The position numbers and the translations under genes were made by a program. Positions 17,599 through 26,052 of a stretch of 64,000 bases of DNA are shown piece after piece. This DNA comes from Persicitalea sp964500445 (GTDB lineage Bacteria; Bacteroidota; Bacteroidia; Cytophagales; Spirosomataceae), in the NCBI GenBank assembly GCA_964500445.1, contig CAZCOG010000029.1, positions 13,694-77,693 of the forward strand, in the 5' to 3' direction. How positions within the stretch are numbered: position 1 is the stretch's first letter; every line of letters begins with the position of its first letter. The notes below the pieces were generated by a model that was given only the letters and a program-made list of their open reading frames with translations, was not told where the DNA came from and made no database searches.

Positions 17599-20500
17599 AT
17601 GAAAGCAATCTTACAATCTGTTTGCCTGGCTATGCTGCTGACACTAAGCGGACTCGCTCAGGGACAGGATATTACTGTTTCGGGTAAGGTAACAGGAGCA
17701 GATGGCAGCGGCCTGCCGGGGGTCAATGTGTTGTTAAAAGGCACTACTTCGGGCGTACCGACGGATATCGAAGGCAATTACTCTATTTCAGTACCGTCTG
17801 AGAACTCTACGCTGGTCTTTTCTATGATCGGCATGACGCCGAAGGAAGTGACGGTTGGCAACCAAACCAATATCAATGTTAATCTTGAAGATGATGTCAG
17901 AGCTCTGAGCGAGGTAGTTGTAATCGGTTACGGAACAGCCAGTAAGCGAGATCTGACGGGAAGTATCGTCACTGTGAAGGGGTCCGAAATTGCTGACAAA
18001 CCTAACGTGAACCCTGTATCGGCTTTGCAAGGCCGGGTGGCTGGTCTTTCGGTAGTCAATTCGGGTCGGCCCGGCGCTTCGCCCGATGTCCGCATCCGGG
18101 GTACTAACTCGATTAATGGCGCCAGCCCGGTTTACATTGTCGACGGTATCCTGAACGACAATATTAATTTTTTGAATCCGGCGGATATTGAATCCATAGA
18201 AGTACTTAAGGACCCATCTTCGCTGGCAATTTTTGGAGTACGTGGTGCCAACGGTGCCATCGCCATCACAACCAAGAAAGCCGCTAATGGACAATTGAAC
18301 GTGAATTTTAATACTACGGTGGGTTTTAAGCAGGTTCAGAGAAAGATGGATCTGACAAACGCTGATCAATTTAAGGAGCTCTATAATGAACAATTAGCCA
18401 ACCAGGGCGCGGCTCCTTATAATTACACTAACTGGACGGGCGATACTGACTGGCAGGATCAGATTTTCCAGAAAGGTGTTTTGAACTATGATAACCTGAG
18501 CGTTTCCGGGGCCACTGAAAAGAACAAGTTTTATATGGGGCTGGGCTACGTGACTGAGGAAGGAATTATTAAAAATGAACAGTATCAGAAGATTACGGTT
18601 AACCTCAACGACGAACTGAACGTGACAAAGTCGCTGAAATTCGGTGTTAATTTTAACGCGTATAAGGCTAACCTTCCTGTGAATAAAGGCGTGGGATCGG
18701 CCATTCGGGCTGTACCGATTGCACCTGTCATTGACGAAGCGACTGGATTATATCATACGCTGCCTGACTTTCAGAGAGCGCAGGTATATAATCCATTGGT
18801 AGATGTAGATCTGCAAAAAAATACGGCTGTCAATCGGGAGTATCGTGGAGTAGGTAGCATCTTTGGTCAGGTATTCTTTCTGAAAGATTTTAATTTCAAA
18901 GCCACGCTTTATGCTGACTATGGCTTTAACACGGGTCGCTCATACCAGCCTTTGATTACGGTTTACAATCCAGAAATAGTCGGTGACGATAAACGTGACA
19001 ATCTGGTACGGCAGACTTCTGTGAATCAGTACCAAAATATTTTTACCAAGTTGCAGCAGGATTATCTGCTCACTTATGCTAAGAAATTCGGCGGACATGA
19101 CCTGACGGTACTGGGTGGAGTGACCACTTACTACCGGAGTTCAGAGGCAACCAGTTCCAGTGTGCAGCAAGGATCTAGTTTCCCAATTCCCAATGATCCG
19201 CAGTACTGGTACGTCGACAACGTGGGCGATCCATCTACGAAGCGTGGTAACGGTTCGGCCTGGGAATCAGCGACGCTCTCCTACCTTGGTCGGGTACTTT
19301 ACAACTATAATGGTAAGTACTTGCTGAATGCATCTTTCCGCCGCGACGGTAGTTCAGCATTTACAGGCAGTGGTCGCTGGCAAAATTTTGGAGCCATCGG
19401 TGCGGGTTGGTTGGTTAGTGAAGAAGATTTCTTCAAGGAACAAAGCGTAATCGACTATCTGAAAATCAAAGGCTCCTGGGGAATTCTGGGTAGCCAGAAT
19501 ATCGACGAACGCTATCGGTATCCGGCATATCCGACGCTCACGGCAGCTAATTCAGGCGTTTTTGGCGAAAATGTGGTAGCTGCTTTACAGAATGAGTACT
19601 TGTATGACCCTAATCTGCATTGGGAAAATATCCGAGCTTTTGAGGCGGGCTTTGAGCTTTATACCCTGCAAAACCGACTGTTCCTGGAAGCTAATTACTA
19701 CAATAAGCTGACCAACGATATCCTGGCGTTGATTCCCGGTGCGGCGGGTACGGCCCCCGGCCTTACCAATGCAGGTCAAATTTCGAACCAGGGTATCGAG
19801 CTGACGGCTACCTGGAATCAAGACGTTACCAATGACTTTTCTTATAGTATCAATGGTAATTTCACTACACTTAATAACGAGGTCAAACAACTTGCTACCC
19901 AAGGTTTTGCCATCATTAACGGCGCTTCCCGAACGACCGAAGGGTTCCCAATCGGTTATTTCTATGGATACAAAGTAGCGGGCGTCTATCAGAATGATAT
20001 CGATGTGGTGAGATCTGCCCCCAGTTCCATTGGAGATGTGGCTCCCGGCGATCTGAAATACGCTGACACCAACGGCGACGGTACTATCACTGAGGCCGAC
20101 CGGACCATTATCGGTAATCCGACCCCCGACTTTACGTACGGTATTAATCTTACGGCCAATTATAAAGGCTTTGACATCGGAATTCAGGGCACGGGCGTAT
20201 ATGGAAACGAAATCTTTCGTGACTGGAACCGAGGTACTTTCGCGCAGTTTAATTACCAAACCTCCCGGCTTGATCGCTGGAACGGCGCGGGAACTTCTAA
20301 CTGGGAGCCTGTGCTGAATACCGGACGCTCAAACAACTACCTTATTTCGTCGTATTGGATCGAAGATGGTAGTTATTTCCGGATTCGTAATGTACAGTTG
20401 GGGTATAATTTCAGAAAAGAGCTGCTTACCCGTATCAAATTGAAATCGTTGCGGGTGTTTGTGAATGCACAAAACCTTGCCACATTCACCAATAGCTCGG

Positions 20501-20604
20501 GCTTTACACCTGAAATAGGCGGCAGTACTATCTCTTTCGGTGTGGACAATGGTACGTATCCGCTACCGGCGATTTATACGTTTGGTCTGAATGTTAATTT
20601 TTAA
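17599..20604 (+). CDS. SusC/RagA family TonB-dependent outer-membrane transporter
   Basis: The 1001-aa product has a signal peptide (to about residue 22, ending SGLAQGQ). It continues with a carboxypeptidase-D-like domain (VSGKVTGADGSGLPGVNVLL and following), the SusC-family TonB-box-region motif ALSEVVVIGYGT, a plug domain (about 115-225, with VRIRGTNSINGASPVYIVDG) and a 22-strand-type barrel ending in an aromatic (NVNF). It imports a nutrient, usually an oligosaccharide or peptide, through the outer membrane together with its SusD lid, encoded 73 bp downstream. No glycoside hydrolase is nearby, so the substrate is unknown. Confidence 0.95.
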   Translation: MKAILQSVCLAMLLTLSGLAQGQDITVSGKVTGADGSGLPGVNVLLKGTTSGVPTDIEGNYSISVPSENSTLVFSMIGMTPKEVTVGNQTNINVNLEDDVRALSEVVVIGYGTASKRDLTGSIVTVKGSEIADKPNVNPVSALQGRVAGLSVVNSGRPGASPDVRIRGTNSINGASPVYIVDGILNDNINFLNPADIESIEVLKDPSSLAIFGVRGANGAIAITTKKAANGQLNVNFNTTVGFKQVQRKMDLTNADQFKELYNEQLANQGAAPYNYTNWTGDTDWQDQIFQKGVLNYDNLSVSGATEKNKFYMGLGYVTEEGIIKNEQYQKITVNLNDELNVTKSLKFGVNFNAYKANLPVNKGVGSAIRAVPIAPVIDEATGLYHTLPDFQRAQVYNPLVDVDLQKNTAVNREYRGVGSIFGQVFFLKDFNFKATLYADYGFNTGRSYQPLITVYNPEIVGDDKRDNLVRQTSVNQYQNIFTKLQQDYLLTYAKKFGGHDLTVLGGVTTYYRSSEATSSSVQQGSSFPIPNDPQYWYVDNVGDPSTKRGNGSAWESATLSYLGRVLYNYNGKYLLNASFRRDGSSAFTGSGRWQNFGAIGAGWLVSEEDFFKEQSVIDYLKIKGSWGILGSQNIDERYRYPAYPTLTAANSGVFGENVVAALQNEYLYDPNLHWENIRAFEAGFELYTLQNRLFLEANYYNKLTNDILALIPGAAGTAPGLTNAGQISNQGIELTATWNQDVTNDFSYSINGNFTTLNNEVKQLATQGFAIINGASRTTEGFPIGYFYGYKVAGVYQNDIDVVRSAPSSIGDVAPGDLKYADTNGDGTITEADRTIIGNPTPDFTYGINLTANYKGFDIGIQGTGVYGNEIFRDWNRGTFAQFNYQTSRLDRWNGAGTSNWEPVLNTGRSNNYLISSYWIEDGSYFRIRNVQLGYNFRKELLTRIKLKSLRVFVNAQNLATFTNSSGFTPEIGGSTISFGVDNGTYPLPAIYTFGLNVNF

Positions 20605-20677
20605 GGACACAAGGTATTTTGCCGTTAATCAAATGGATTCCAAGGATTTTTAAATCTTAAACGAGCGTATAGCGCTT

Positions 20678-22189
20678 ATGAAAAATATGAAAATGAATTT
20701 TTTAAAATCAACTAAATCAGTCGCCACCATTGCTTTCATTGGCTTGGTGACGCTAGCTGGCTGCAACGATTTTCTGGATCGTGAACCACTAGGTCGTTAT
20801 ACCGAGAAAGATATTCCGGCGGGCTCTTTTGACAGCCAGGTATTCGGCGTATATGCCAGAATGCGGGCCTTCGGTGTATCGGCATTGCCTTATATCGCGG
20901 TGCATAACTTTCGGTCCGACGACGCGGTAAAGGGTAGTTCGGTTACTGATGGGGTTCAGCAAGAGAATATCTACGATAAGTTTCAGTACGTTAAGGACGA
21001 GTGGCTGATGAACACCTACTGGAGCGACCATTACGCGCTTATTAACGCAGCTAACGCGGTTATCTCCGATATTGATTCAGTAGGAGCTACCGATGATGGT
21101 ACACAAATCAACCTGGCAGAGGCCAAATTTATGCGGGCCTATGCTTATTTCAACTTAGTGCGTACATACGGCGAAGTACCTAAGATCGACTTTAAGGTGA
21201 CTGACGCCGCTCAGGCAAATATTCCCAAGTCACCAACAACCGAAATCTTTACTCTGATCGACAGTGACTTGCAGGCTGCCGCCGCATCGCTTCCTGCAAC
21301 ATGGGACAGCCAGTACCGCGGACGGCTAACTCAGGGAGCTGCGCAGGCTTTACAGGCTAAGACCTTCCTGTGGCGGAAAAACTGGACCAGCGCCCTCGCT
21401 TCTGCCAAGCAGGTAATCAATTCGGGAAATTATAGCTTAGTGTCCGATTACAGCAGTATTTTCCGCGAAGCGGGCGAGAATAATGCTGAGTCTATCTTAG
21501 AGATTCAGGCTTACTATGATATATCCCAAACAGGATTGGGTATTCAGTATGCTCAGGTACAGGGTGTTCGCGGTTCGGGGACATTCGACTTAGGTTGGGG
21601 CTGGAACACACCTACCGATTCATTGGCCAATGCTTTTGAAAAAGGAGATCCGCGCAAGGATGCCACGCTGTTGTACTCCGGGCAGGTCAATGCCCCCTTC
21701 AATGAAAATATTCCGCCAGCTACCACCAGTATTCCAAGACCATACTGGAATAAGAAAGTTTATACCAATCCGGTAGATCGAGCGGCTAAAAACAGCCGTT
21801 TCGGTCAGTGGATGAACCTGCGGGTAATCCGGTACGCCGATGTCCTGCTGTGGGCCGCCGAAGCTGCCAATGAGCTGAGAGGGGAACAAAACACTGCGGA
21901 TGCACTTGGTTGGCTCGAAATGGTTCGTGCCAGGGCGCGGGCCGGTAACACTACCGTATTACCCAAAATCACTACGACGGATCAGGCCAAACTGCGCGAA
22001 GCTATTCGTCACGAGCGGCGCGTAGAGTTGGGTATGGAGAATGAACGGTTCTTTGATCTCGTACGCTGGGGAATCGCGGACGAAGTACTTCGCTCGCTGG
22101 GTTATCAACCCCGCAATCGCTATTTACCTATCCCACAAGGAGAAATTGATAAATCGCAAGGTGTACTGGTACAGAATCCAGAGTACTAA
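20678..22189 (+). CDS. SusD/RagB family outer-membrane lipoprotein
   Basis: The 503-aa product is a lipoprotein with lipobox LAGC (C28) followed by the SusD start NDFLDREPLGRYTEKDI. TPR-like helices follow, with the family motifs AEAKFMRAYAYFNLVRTYGEVP and ADVLLWAAEAANEL, and the C-terminal RHERRVELGMENERFFDLVRWG. SusD proteins sit as a hinged lid on the SusC barrel and capture ligand. The gene follows susC in the same direction. Confidence 0.95.
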   Translation: MKNMKMNFLKSTKSVATIAFIGLVTLAGCNDFLDREPLGRYTEKDIPAGSFDSQVFGVYARMRAFGVSALPYIAVHNFRSDDAVKGSSVTDGVQQENIYDKFQYVKDEWLMNTYWSDHYALINAANAVISDIDSVGATDDGTQINLAEAKFMRAYAYFNLVRTYGEVPKIDFKVTDAAQANIPKSPTTEIFTLIDSDLQAAAASLPATWDSQYRGRLTQGAAQALQAKTFLWRKNWTSALASAKQVINSGNYSLVSDYSSIFREAGENNAESILEIQAYYDISQTGLGIQYAQVQGVRGSGTFDLGWGWNTPTDSLANAFEKGDPRKDATLLYSGQVNAPFNENIPPATTSIPRPYWNKKVYTNPVDRAAKNSRFGQWMNLRVIRYADVLLWAAEAANELRGEQNTADALGWLEMVRARARAGNTTVLPKITTTDQAKLREAIRHERRVELGMENERFFDLVRWGIADEVLRSLGYQPRNRYLPIPQGEIDKSQGVLVQNPEY

Positions 22190-22248
22190 AAATGGGGTTA
22201 ACTAGTGACGGAAAAGTCACAGAACAGGCCGATAAGCCACTTTTAAAA

Positions 22249-23085
22249 ATGAAGAAAATGGAAAAGACAATAATAAAATTTTGCCTCTTGCTTATGGCAG
22301 TGACGGCATTCTCGTGCCAAAACATGGTACGACCTGATTTTGATTATGTTTCGGACGATGATCCAAGCCTGAATGCTCCTCTGCAACGACTTTTTGCATT
22401 TGAAGGGTCGCCGGTAGATAGTATTCTGGGATTACGGGGAACTGCCACCGGGGTCTCCTACATAGATGGCGTGAGTGGTAAAGCCTACAAGGGATCACCC
22501 ACTGGACAGATTGTGTACAATACGGCCGGCAAATTAGCTACGATGGATAGTTTTACTTTTGCTTTCTGGATGAAACTCGACGAGCGGAATGGCGGAGCGC
22601 AGACTGTATTTGTGCTGCCTCGTACCGATGATTTTTGGGGCAATACTTTTATGCTCATTGATGGAGCGGCCGTAAATGATTCTATGCTGGTCAAGTTCAA
22701 TTTTGCAGGCAACTGGGTTGAATTTAATGGGAATGGCACCAAAGCAAATGGCCTTAACCGCTGGCCTGATGCCTACGGCAAGTGGAAGCACGTCGCCTTC
22801 ACGTACGACGCAACTACTTCTACCTTTGCTACTTATCTGGATGGGAATAAATTACCGCTGGATGCTTCGGTCGCTAAGCGGACAAAAGATAATGCACCGC
22901 TGGGGCCGCTGAAATTCACAAATGCTTCGAAGTTTATCATTGGTGGCTTTCAGCAACAGGCAGGAATTAATGGTGACCCTGCCGACTGGATGAAACATTA
23001 TCTGGGTGCACTGGATCAATTCCGGGTTTATACTACAGCGCTTTCGGAGAGTGAAATCAAAGACCTTTATAACAAGAAAATGTAA
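22249..23085 (+). CDS. LamG-domain lipoprotein
   Basis: The 278-aa product has a lipoprotein signal (MKKMEKTIIKFCLLLMAVTA, then FSC) and a concanavalin-A-like LamG domain (about 45-275) with FAFWMKLDERNGGAQTVF and the late block ALDQFRVYTTALSESEIKDLY typical of that fold. LamG domains bind glycans or proteins. It is the third gene of the susC operon, 59 bp after susD, and is probably a surface ligand-binding accessory. The longer frame from 22192 is rejected because it would bury the lipoprotein signal. Confidence 0.85.
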   Translation: MKKMEKTIIKFCLLLMAVTAFSCQNMVRPDFDYVSDDDPSLNAPLQRLFAFEGSPVDSILGLRGTATGVSYIDGVSGKAYKGSPTGQIVYNTAGKLATMDSFTFAFWMKLDERNGGAQTVFVLPRTDDFWGNTFMLIDGAAVNDSMLVKFNFAGNWVEFNGNGTKANGLNRWPDAYGKWKHVAFTYDATTSTFATYLDGNKLPLDASVAKRTKDNAPLGPLKFTNASKFIIGGFQQQAGINGDPADWMKHYLGALDQFRVYTTALSESEIKDLYNKKM

Positions 23086-23105
23086 AGGATTTTGAAGACC
23101 TTCTT

Positions 23106-23143
23106 AAAAAAATCGCGCGGCTACTGGCCGCGCAATTTTTTTT
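23106..23143. terminator. Bidirectional terminator overlapping the hemerythrin stop codon
   Basis: GCGCGGC (23115-23121) pairs with GCCGCGC (23127-23133) around a 5-nt loop, and flanking A and T runs extend the stem and give a U-run on either strand. The minus-strand stop codon (23121-23123) lies at the edge of the loop, so the hairpin includes the last codons of the hemerythrin gene. Confidence 0.8.
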
Positions 23144-23807
23144 CCAGCTCTTCTGCCATAGGTACCAGTACGTGGTCCTCAATGATAGCGTGCTTGCGAA
23201 GTTCAAGCTCAAAGAGCTCGACTTGATTGAGGAAAACACGGTAGGGCAATGGCGTAGATTCGTACTCGGAGTACCGCTTGATGATGGTGCTGACCTCCTT
23301 TAACTCGTCCTCAATGGAATCATGATGATCAGTAAATTGGGCGATGGAAGCCGTCGCCAGCAATTCGGCTATTTCTTCTTTGGGCATGTCGCCCTGCACA
23401 GCCTTCACGAGTCGTTTGATATAAGGAAAAAACTCCCGCTCCTCCATTTTCACATGTTCGATCAGGTCGTTTTTGTAGTCGTTGAAGAAGAAGCAGAGTT
23501 CGGCCAGCAGCTCGTGGGTTTTGCCGTAGCGGCTAAAAATGTGCAGCAGCGACTGCTCGATTTCAGGTAGTTTTTTGGTAAGGTAGTAGCGGTGGGTTGC
23601 TTGAAGGTAGGTTAAGATTTCACTGATGGAAAACTTCCTGATTTTCTGATATGGGAAATCGCGGTCGTCGTCGTATAGATCAAAAATGAGCTCTAGTAGT
23701 TCGTTATCAAGGGCTACCGGATTAGCCTCGGCGGTATCTAGTCGCTCGGTTACCGATTGGTGCAACAGGCTGCCGTTTATCAATTCATCGTGAGCGTTGG
23801 TCTTCAT
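23121..23807 (-). CDS. Hemerythrin-domain protein
   Basis: The 228-aa soluble product has a hemerythrin-like four-helix domain from about residue 70. Metal-ligand candidates are H-rich helices ATHRYYLTKKLPEIEQ, FNDYKNDLIEHVKMEEREFF, FTDHHDSIEDELKEV and LRKHAIIEDHVLVPMAEEL. This pattern (H, HxxxE, H, HxxxE) matches the di-iron cluster-repair proteins (YtfE/ScdA/Ric), without their N-terminal cysteine domain. Likely roles are oxygen or nitric oxide sensing or Fe-S repair. It is the last gene of a long minus-strand run that contains YceI and a Rieske protein. Confidence 0.85.
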   Translation of the reverse strand: MKTNAHDELINGSLLHQSVTERLDTAEANPVALDNELLELIFDLYDDDRDFPYQKIRKFSISEILTYLQATHRYYLTKKLPEIEQSLLHIFSRYGKTHELLAELCFFFNDYKNDLIEHVKMEEREFFPYIKRLVKAVQGDMPKEEIAELLATASIAQFTDHHDSIEDELKEVSTIIKRYSEYESTPLPYRVFLNQVELFELELRKHAIIEDHVLVPMAEELEKKLRGQ

Positions 23808-23896
23808 ATCAGAGGCTCTTTTTGCAAAAAACTAGCCTTAAAATTAACACCAAAGTAGGACGAATGAAAGAAAATATCTGGACGGCGTTAAATTTC

Positions 23897-24460
23897 CTAC
23901 TTTACATAGGGTGTCAATTCATAGGAGGCTTCCACTTTTATGATCTGCGCAATTTTTACAAATACAATTTTGGGTACCTCTATCTTGTGATCCGCCAGAG
24001 CGACATCAAATTTTGAATTAATGCTTATTTTGTCTCCCTGCACAGTCAAATTACCTTGCAGCGTTCGGGATTGGCTCACACCGTGTACCATGAAAGTACC
24101 CGATGCTGCTAGTTGGTAGGTGCCGCTTTTCGAAAAATCCACGGGTTGATCCAGTTTTCCCTTAAAAGTGGCCTTAGGGTACTTCGCCGACTCTATGTAG
24201 TTCTCATTGAAGTGTTCTTCCATGAGTTCGTTCGGAAAGTCAAAGTCGCGCATATTCATCAAGACAGCCATTTCTCCGGTTGTGACATCTAGCAGCACCT
24301 GAGTCTTTTTATTGACGGCATTAATGTCTTCGGCGGGCGTACTCGAATGGAAAGAAGTCTGCCCGGAAGTAGTAGCATAGCGCCTGCTTTGCGCCATACT
24401 TTTTTCCGATAGAAAGATTAATCCAGAAACCAGAAAGAGTACTTTGAGGGATATATTCAT
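23897..24460 (-). CDS. YceI family periplasmic lipid-binding protein
   Basis: The 187-aa product has a signal peptide (MNISLKVLFLVSGLIFLSEKSMAQ). Its body has the YceI lipocalin-like pattern: SFHSSTPAEDINAVNK, then NEHFNENYIESAKYPKATFKG-like central motif, then GTFMVHGVSQSRTLQGNL. YceI proteins bind long isoprenoid chains in the periplasm. A longer frame from 24544 lacks a usable signal; the ATG at 24460 restores it. It lies 126 bp after the DUF5777 gene on the same strand. Confidence 0.87.
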   Translation of the reverse strand: MNISLKVLFLVSGLIFLSEKSMAQSRRYATTSGQTSFHSSTPAEDINAVNKKTQVLLDVTTGEMAVLMNMRDFDFPNELMEEHFNENYIESAKYPKATFKGKLDQPVDFSKSGTYQLAASGTFMVHGVSQSRTLQGNLTVQGDKISINSKFDVALADHKIEVPKIVFVKIAQIIKVEASYELTPYVK

Positions 24461-24586
24461 GATTGAAATTTCGAAAGTGACAGGATATCCGTAACCGATT
24501 GTCGATGACAATCCGGGGGAGTTAGCATTGATAACCCTACTCAATCGGCAACAGCAGTTACGCAGGGATCAGCTTTTCTTGAGCTC

Positions 24587-25489
24587 CTAGTTGACAACAG
24601 GGTTTTTCTTTTTGTTAAAACTGAAAGTCCGGGAGATATTGAAGCCATAATGAACATCCCCCTGATTCCATGCACCCGTTGTTTCGCCAATAAACTGCTT
24701 CTCAATCATGCCTAGCGAGTTGGTAAAGTGCAGTTGAAACACGTGTCCACCCGTCTCTATATCTACACCCACAGCGAGTGAGTTATGGTAGGGCAAGTCG
24801 TCGTTTTGCTCCCGAAAAGCATAGAAGTACTCGGCATTGATCGATACGCGACGGCTAACCTTCAACCGCCCGCCTACACCCAAAGCCAGCAAAAGCCGTT
24901 CGTCGCCGGGTAGTTCAGGGCGGTTGCGGTATAAGTAAGTAGGCGAAAGCTGTAGGGAAAGGCTTTCGCTGATCTTGCGCGCTATCAGTATCTGGGCGGT
25001 GTACGTAAGCTTGTCTTGGGAACTCAGCGTCTCGCCGGGAACAAACGACTTTTGGGTTCTGACTACGGTGCTTCCAAACAGCGTCACAGACACTGGAACA
25101 GCCCGGCCTCCTGACGTTTGCCGCAATAACCGGTATTTTCCGAAAAAGTCGTAAGCTTTCTGCTCGCCGCTTCGGCCCACGCCAATCATCAGATGGTCGG
25201 TCAGGCCGTATTCGAGACCCAGCCGTATGGAGGCCTGGTCGAGACCAAAAAGTTCGTAAGCGCCGGAATTGAGCCGTCCGAAGCGGTGAGAAATGCGGAA
25301 ATCCAGATGGTTTCGCTTCACAGTTTCAATGGAATGACCATTAATGATTCGGGTCGACTTGAAGGTAGCCGCCACAGGTACGGATTTGTCATCGGCCTGG
25401 GCTTCAAGCTGGCCCAGCAGGTCGTCCTGCGCCCTGACGAATGCAGGGAGTAGGATGAATAACATAAAACTAAGGCGGAGAAGAGGCAT
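24587..25489 (-). CDS. DUF5777 family outer-membrane beta-barrel protein
   Basis: The 300-aa product has a signal peptide (to about residue 20, FVRAQDD) and alternating beta-strand pattern across its length, with LDFRISHRFGRLNSG, then LGLEYGLTDHLMIGVGRS, then NAEYFYAFREQ. This is the DUF5777 barrel family of Bacteroidota. The molecular role is not established. It is 11 bp downstream of the Rieske gene, so the two are almost certainly co-transcribed. Confidence 0.82.
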   Translation of the reverse strand: MPLLRLSFMLFILLPAFVRAQDDLLGQLEAQADDKSVPVAATFKSTRIINGHSIETVKRNHLDFRISHRFGRLNSGAYELFGLDQASIRLGLEYGLTDHLMIGVGRSGEQKAYDFFGKYRLLRQTSGGRAVPVSVTLFGSTVVRTQKSFVPGETLSSQDKLTYTAQILIARKISESLSLQLSPTYLYRNRPELPGDERLLLALGVGGRLKVSRRVSINAEYFYAFREQNDDLPYHNSLAVGVDIETGGHVFQLHFTNSLGMIEKQFIGETTGAWNQGDVHYGFNISRTFSFNKKKNPVVN

Positions 25490-25500
25490 GGGGTAACTGT

Positions 25501-26010
25501 TTAGGCTTTTACATTTAAAGAGTTACCATCTGTACTTAGCGTGGTTTTGAAAACAGTAAGTGGTGCAGCTGCCGGGCCTTTCTGTACTGTTCCATCCAAC
25601 TTGAACTCTGAGCCATGATTGGGACACATAATATCGTTACTTGCCGAACGGTAATTAACCGTAGTCCCTTGATGAGTACAAGTCTTTGATAACGCTACAT
25701 AGTTTTTATTGGCCGTAGCAATTACAATCGTATCACCGATGATCTTGAACTTTCCTTCGGTTTTGAGTTCCTTGTAATCATCAGAAGTCAGATCGACATT
25801 GAAATTGATGCCGCTGCCCGTGGTGGTACCCGTCACGGCGGTAGTTCCACCAGGGGTAGTAGGCGTAGTCGGGGTCGGATCGTCATCTTTGGTGCTACAT
25901 GAGCTAAGCGTGGTACCCATACAATAAAAGGCCATCAGAGCTGAGGTACTTAGACCGAGGCTCCGCAGAAACTCTCCTCTGTTTACTGTGTTTTTCTCCT
26001 TCGTCTCCAT
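25501..26010 (-). CDS. Rieske [2Fe-2S] protein
   Basis: The 169-aa product is exported (N-terminal RGEFLRSLGLSTSALMAFYC and a lipobox-like LSSC followed by a Thr/Pro/Gly linker). The Rieske motifs are CTHQG (C-x-H) and CPNHGSEF (C-x2-H), in ALSKTCTHQGTTVNYRS and NDIMCPNHGSEFKLDG. It would hold a high-potential 2Fe-2S cluster on the periplasmic side. No cytochrome b gene is nearby, so it is not part of a bc1 complex here; its partner may be the DUF5777 or YceI proteins encoded beside it. Confidence 0.9.
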   Translation of the reverse strand: METKEKNTVNRGEFLRSLGLSTSALMAFYCMGTTLSSCSTKDDDPTPTTPTTPGGTTAVTGTTTGSGINFNVDLTSDDYKELKTEGKFKIIGDTIVIATANKNYVALSKTCTHQGTTVNYRSASNDIMCPNHGSEFKLDGTVQKGPAAAPLTVFKTTLSTDGNSLNVKA

Positions 26011-26052
26011 TGATTTAAGTTTAGAATATTAGATGATTATGATTGAAGTACT

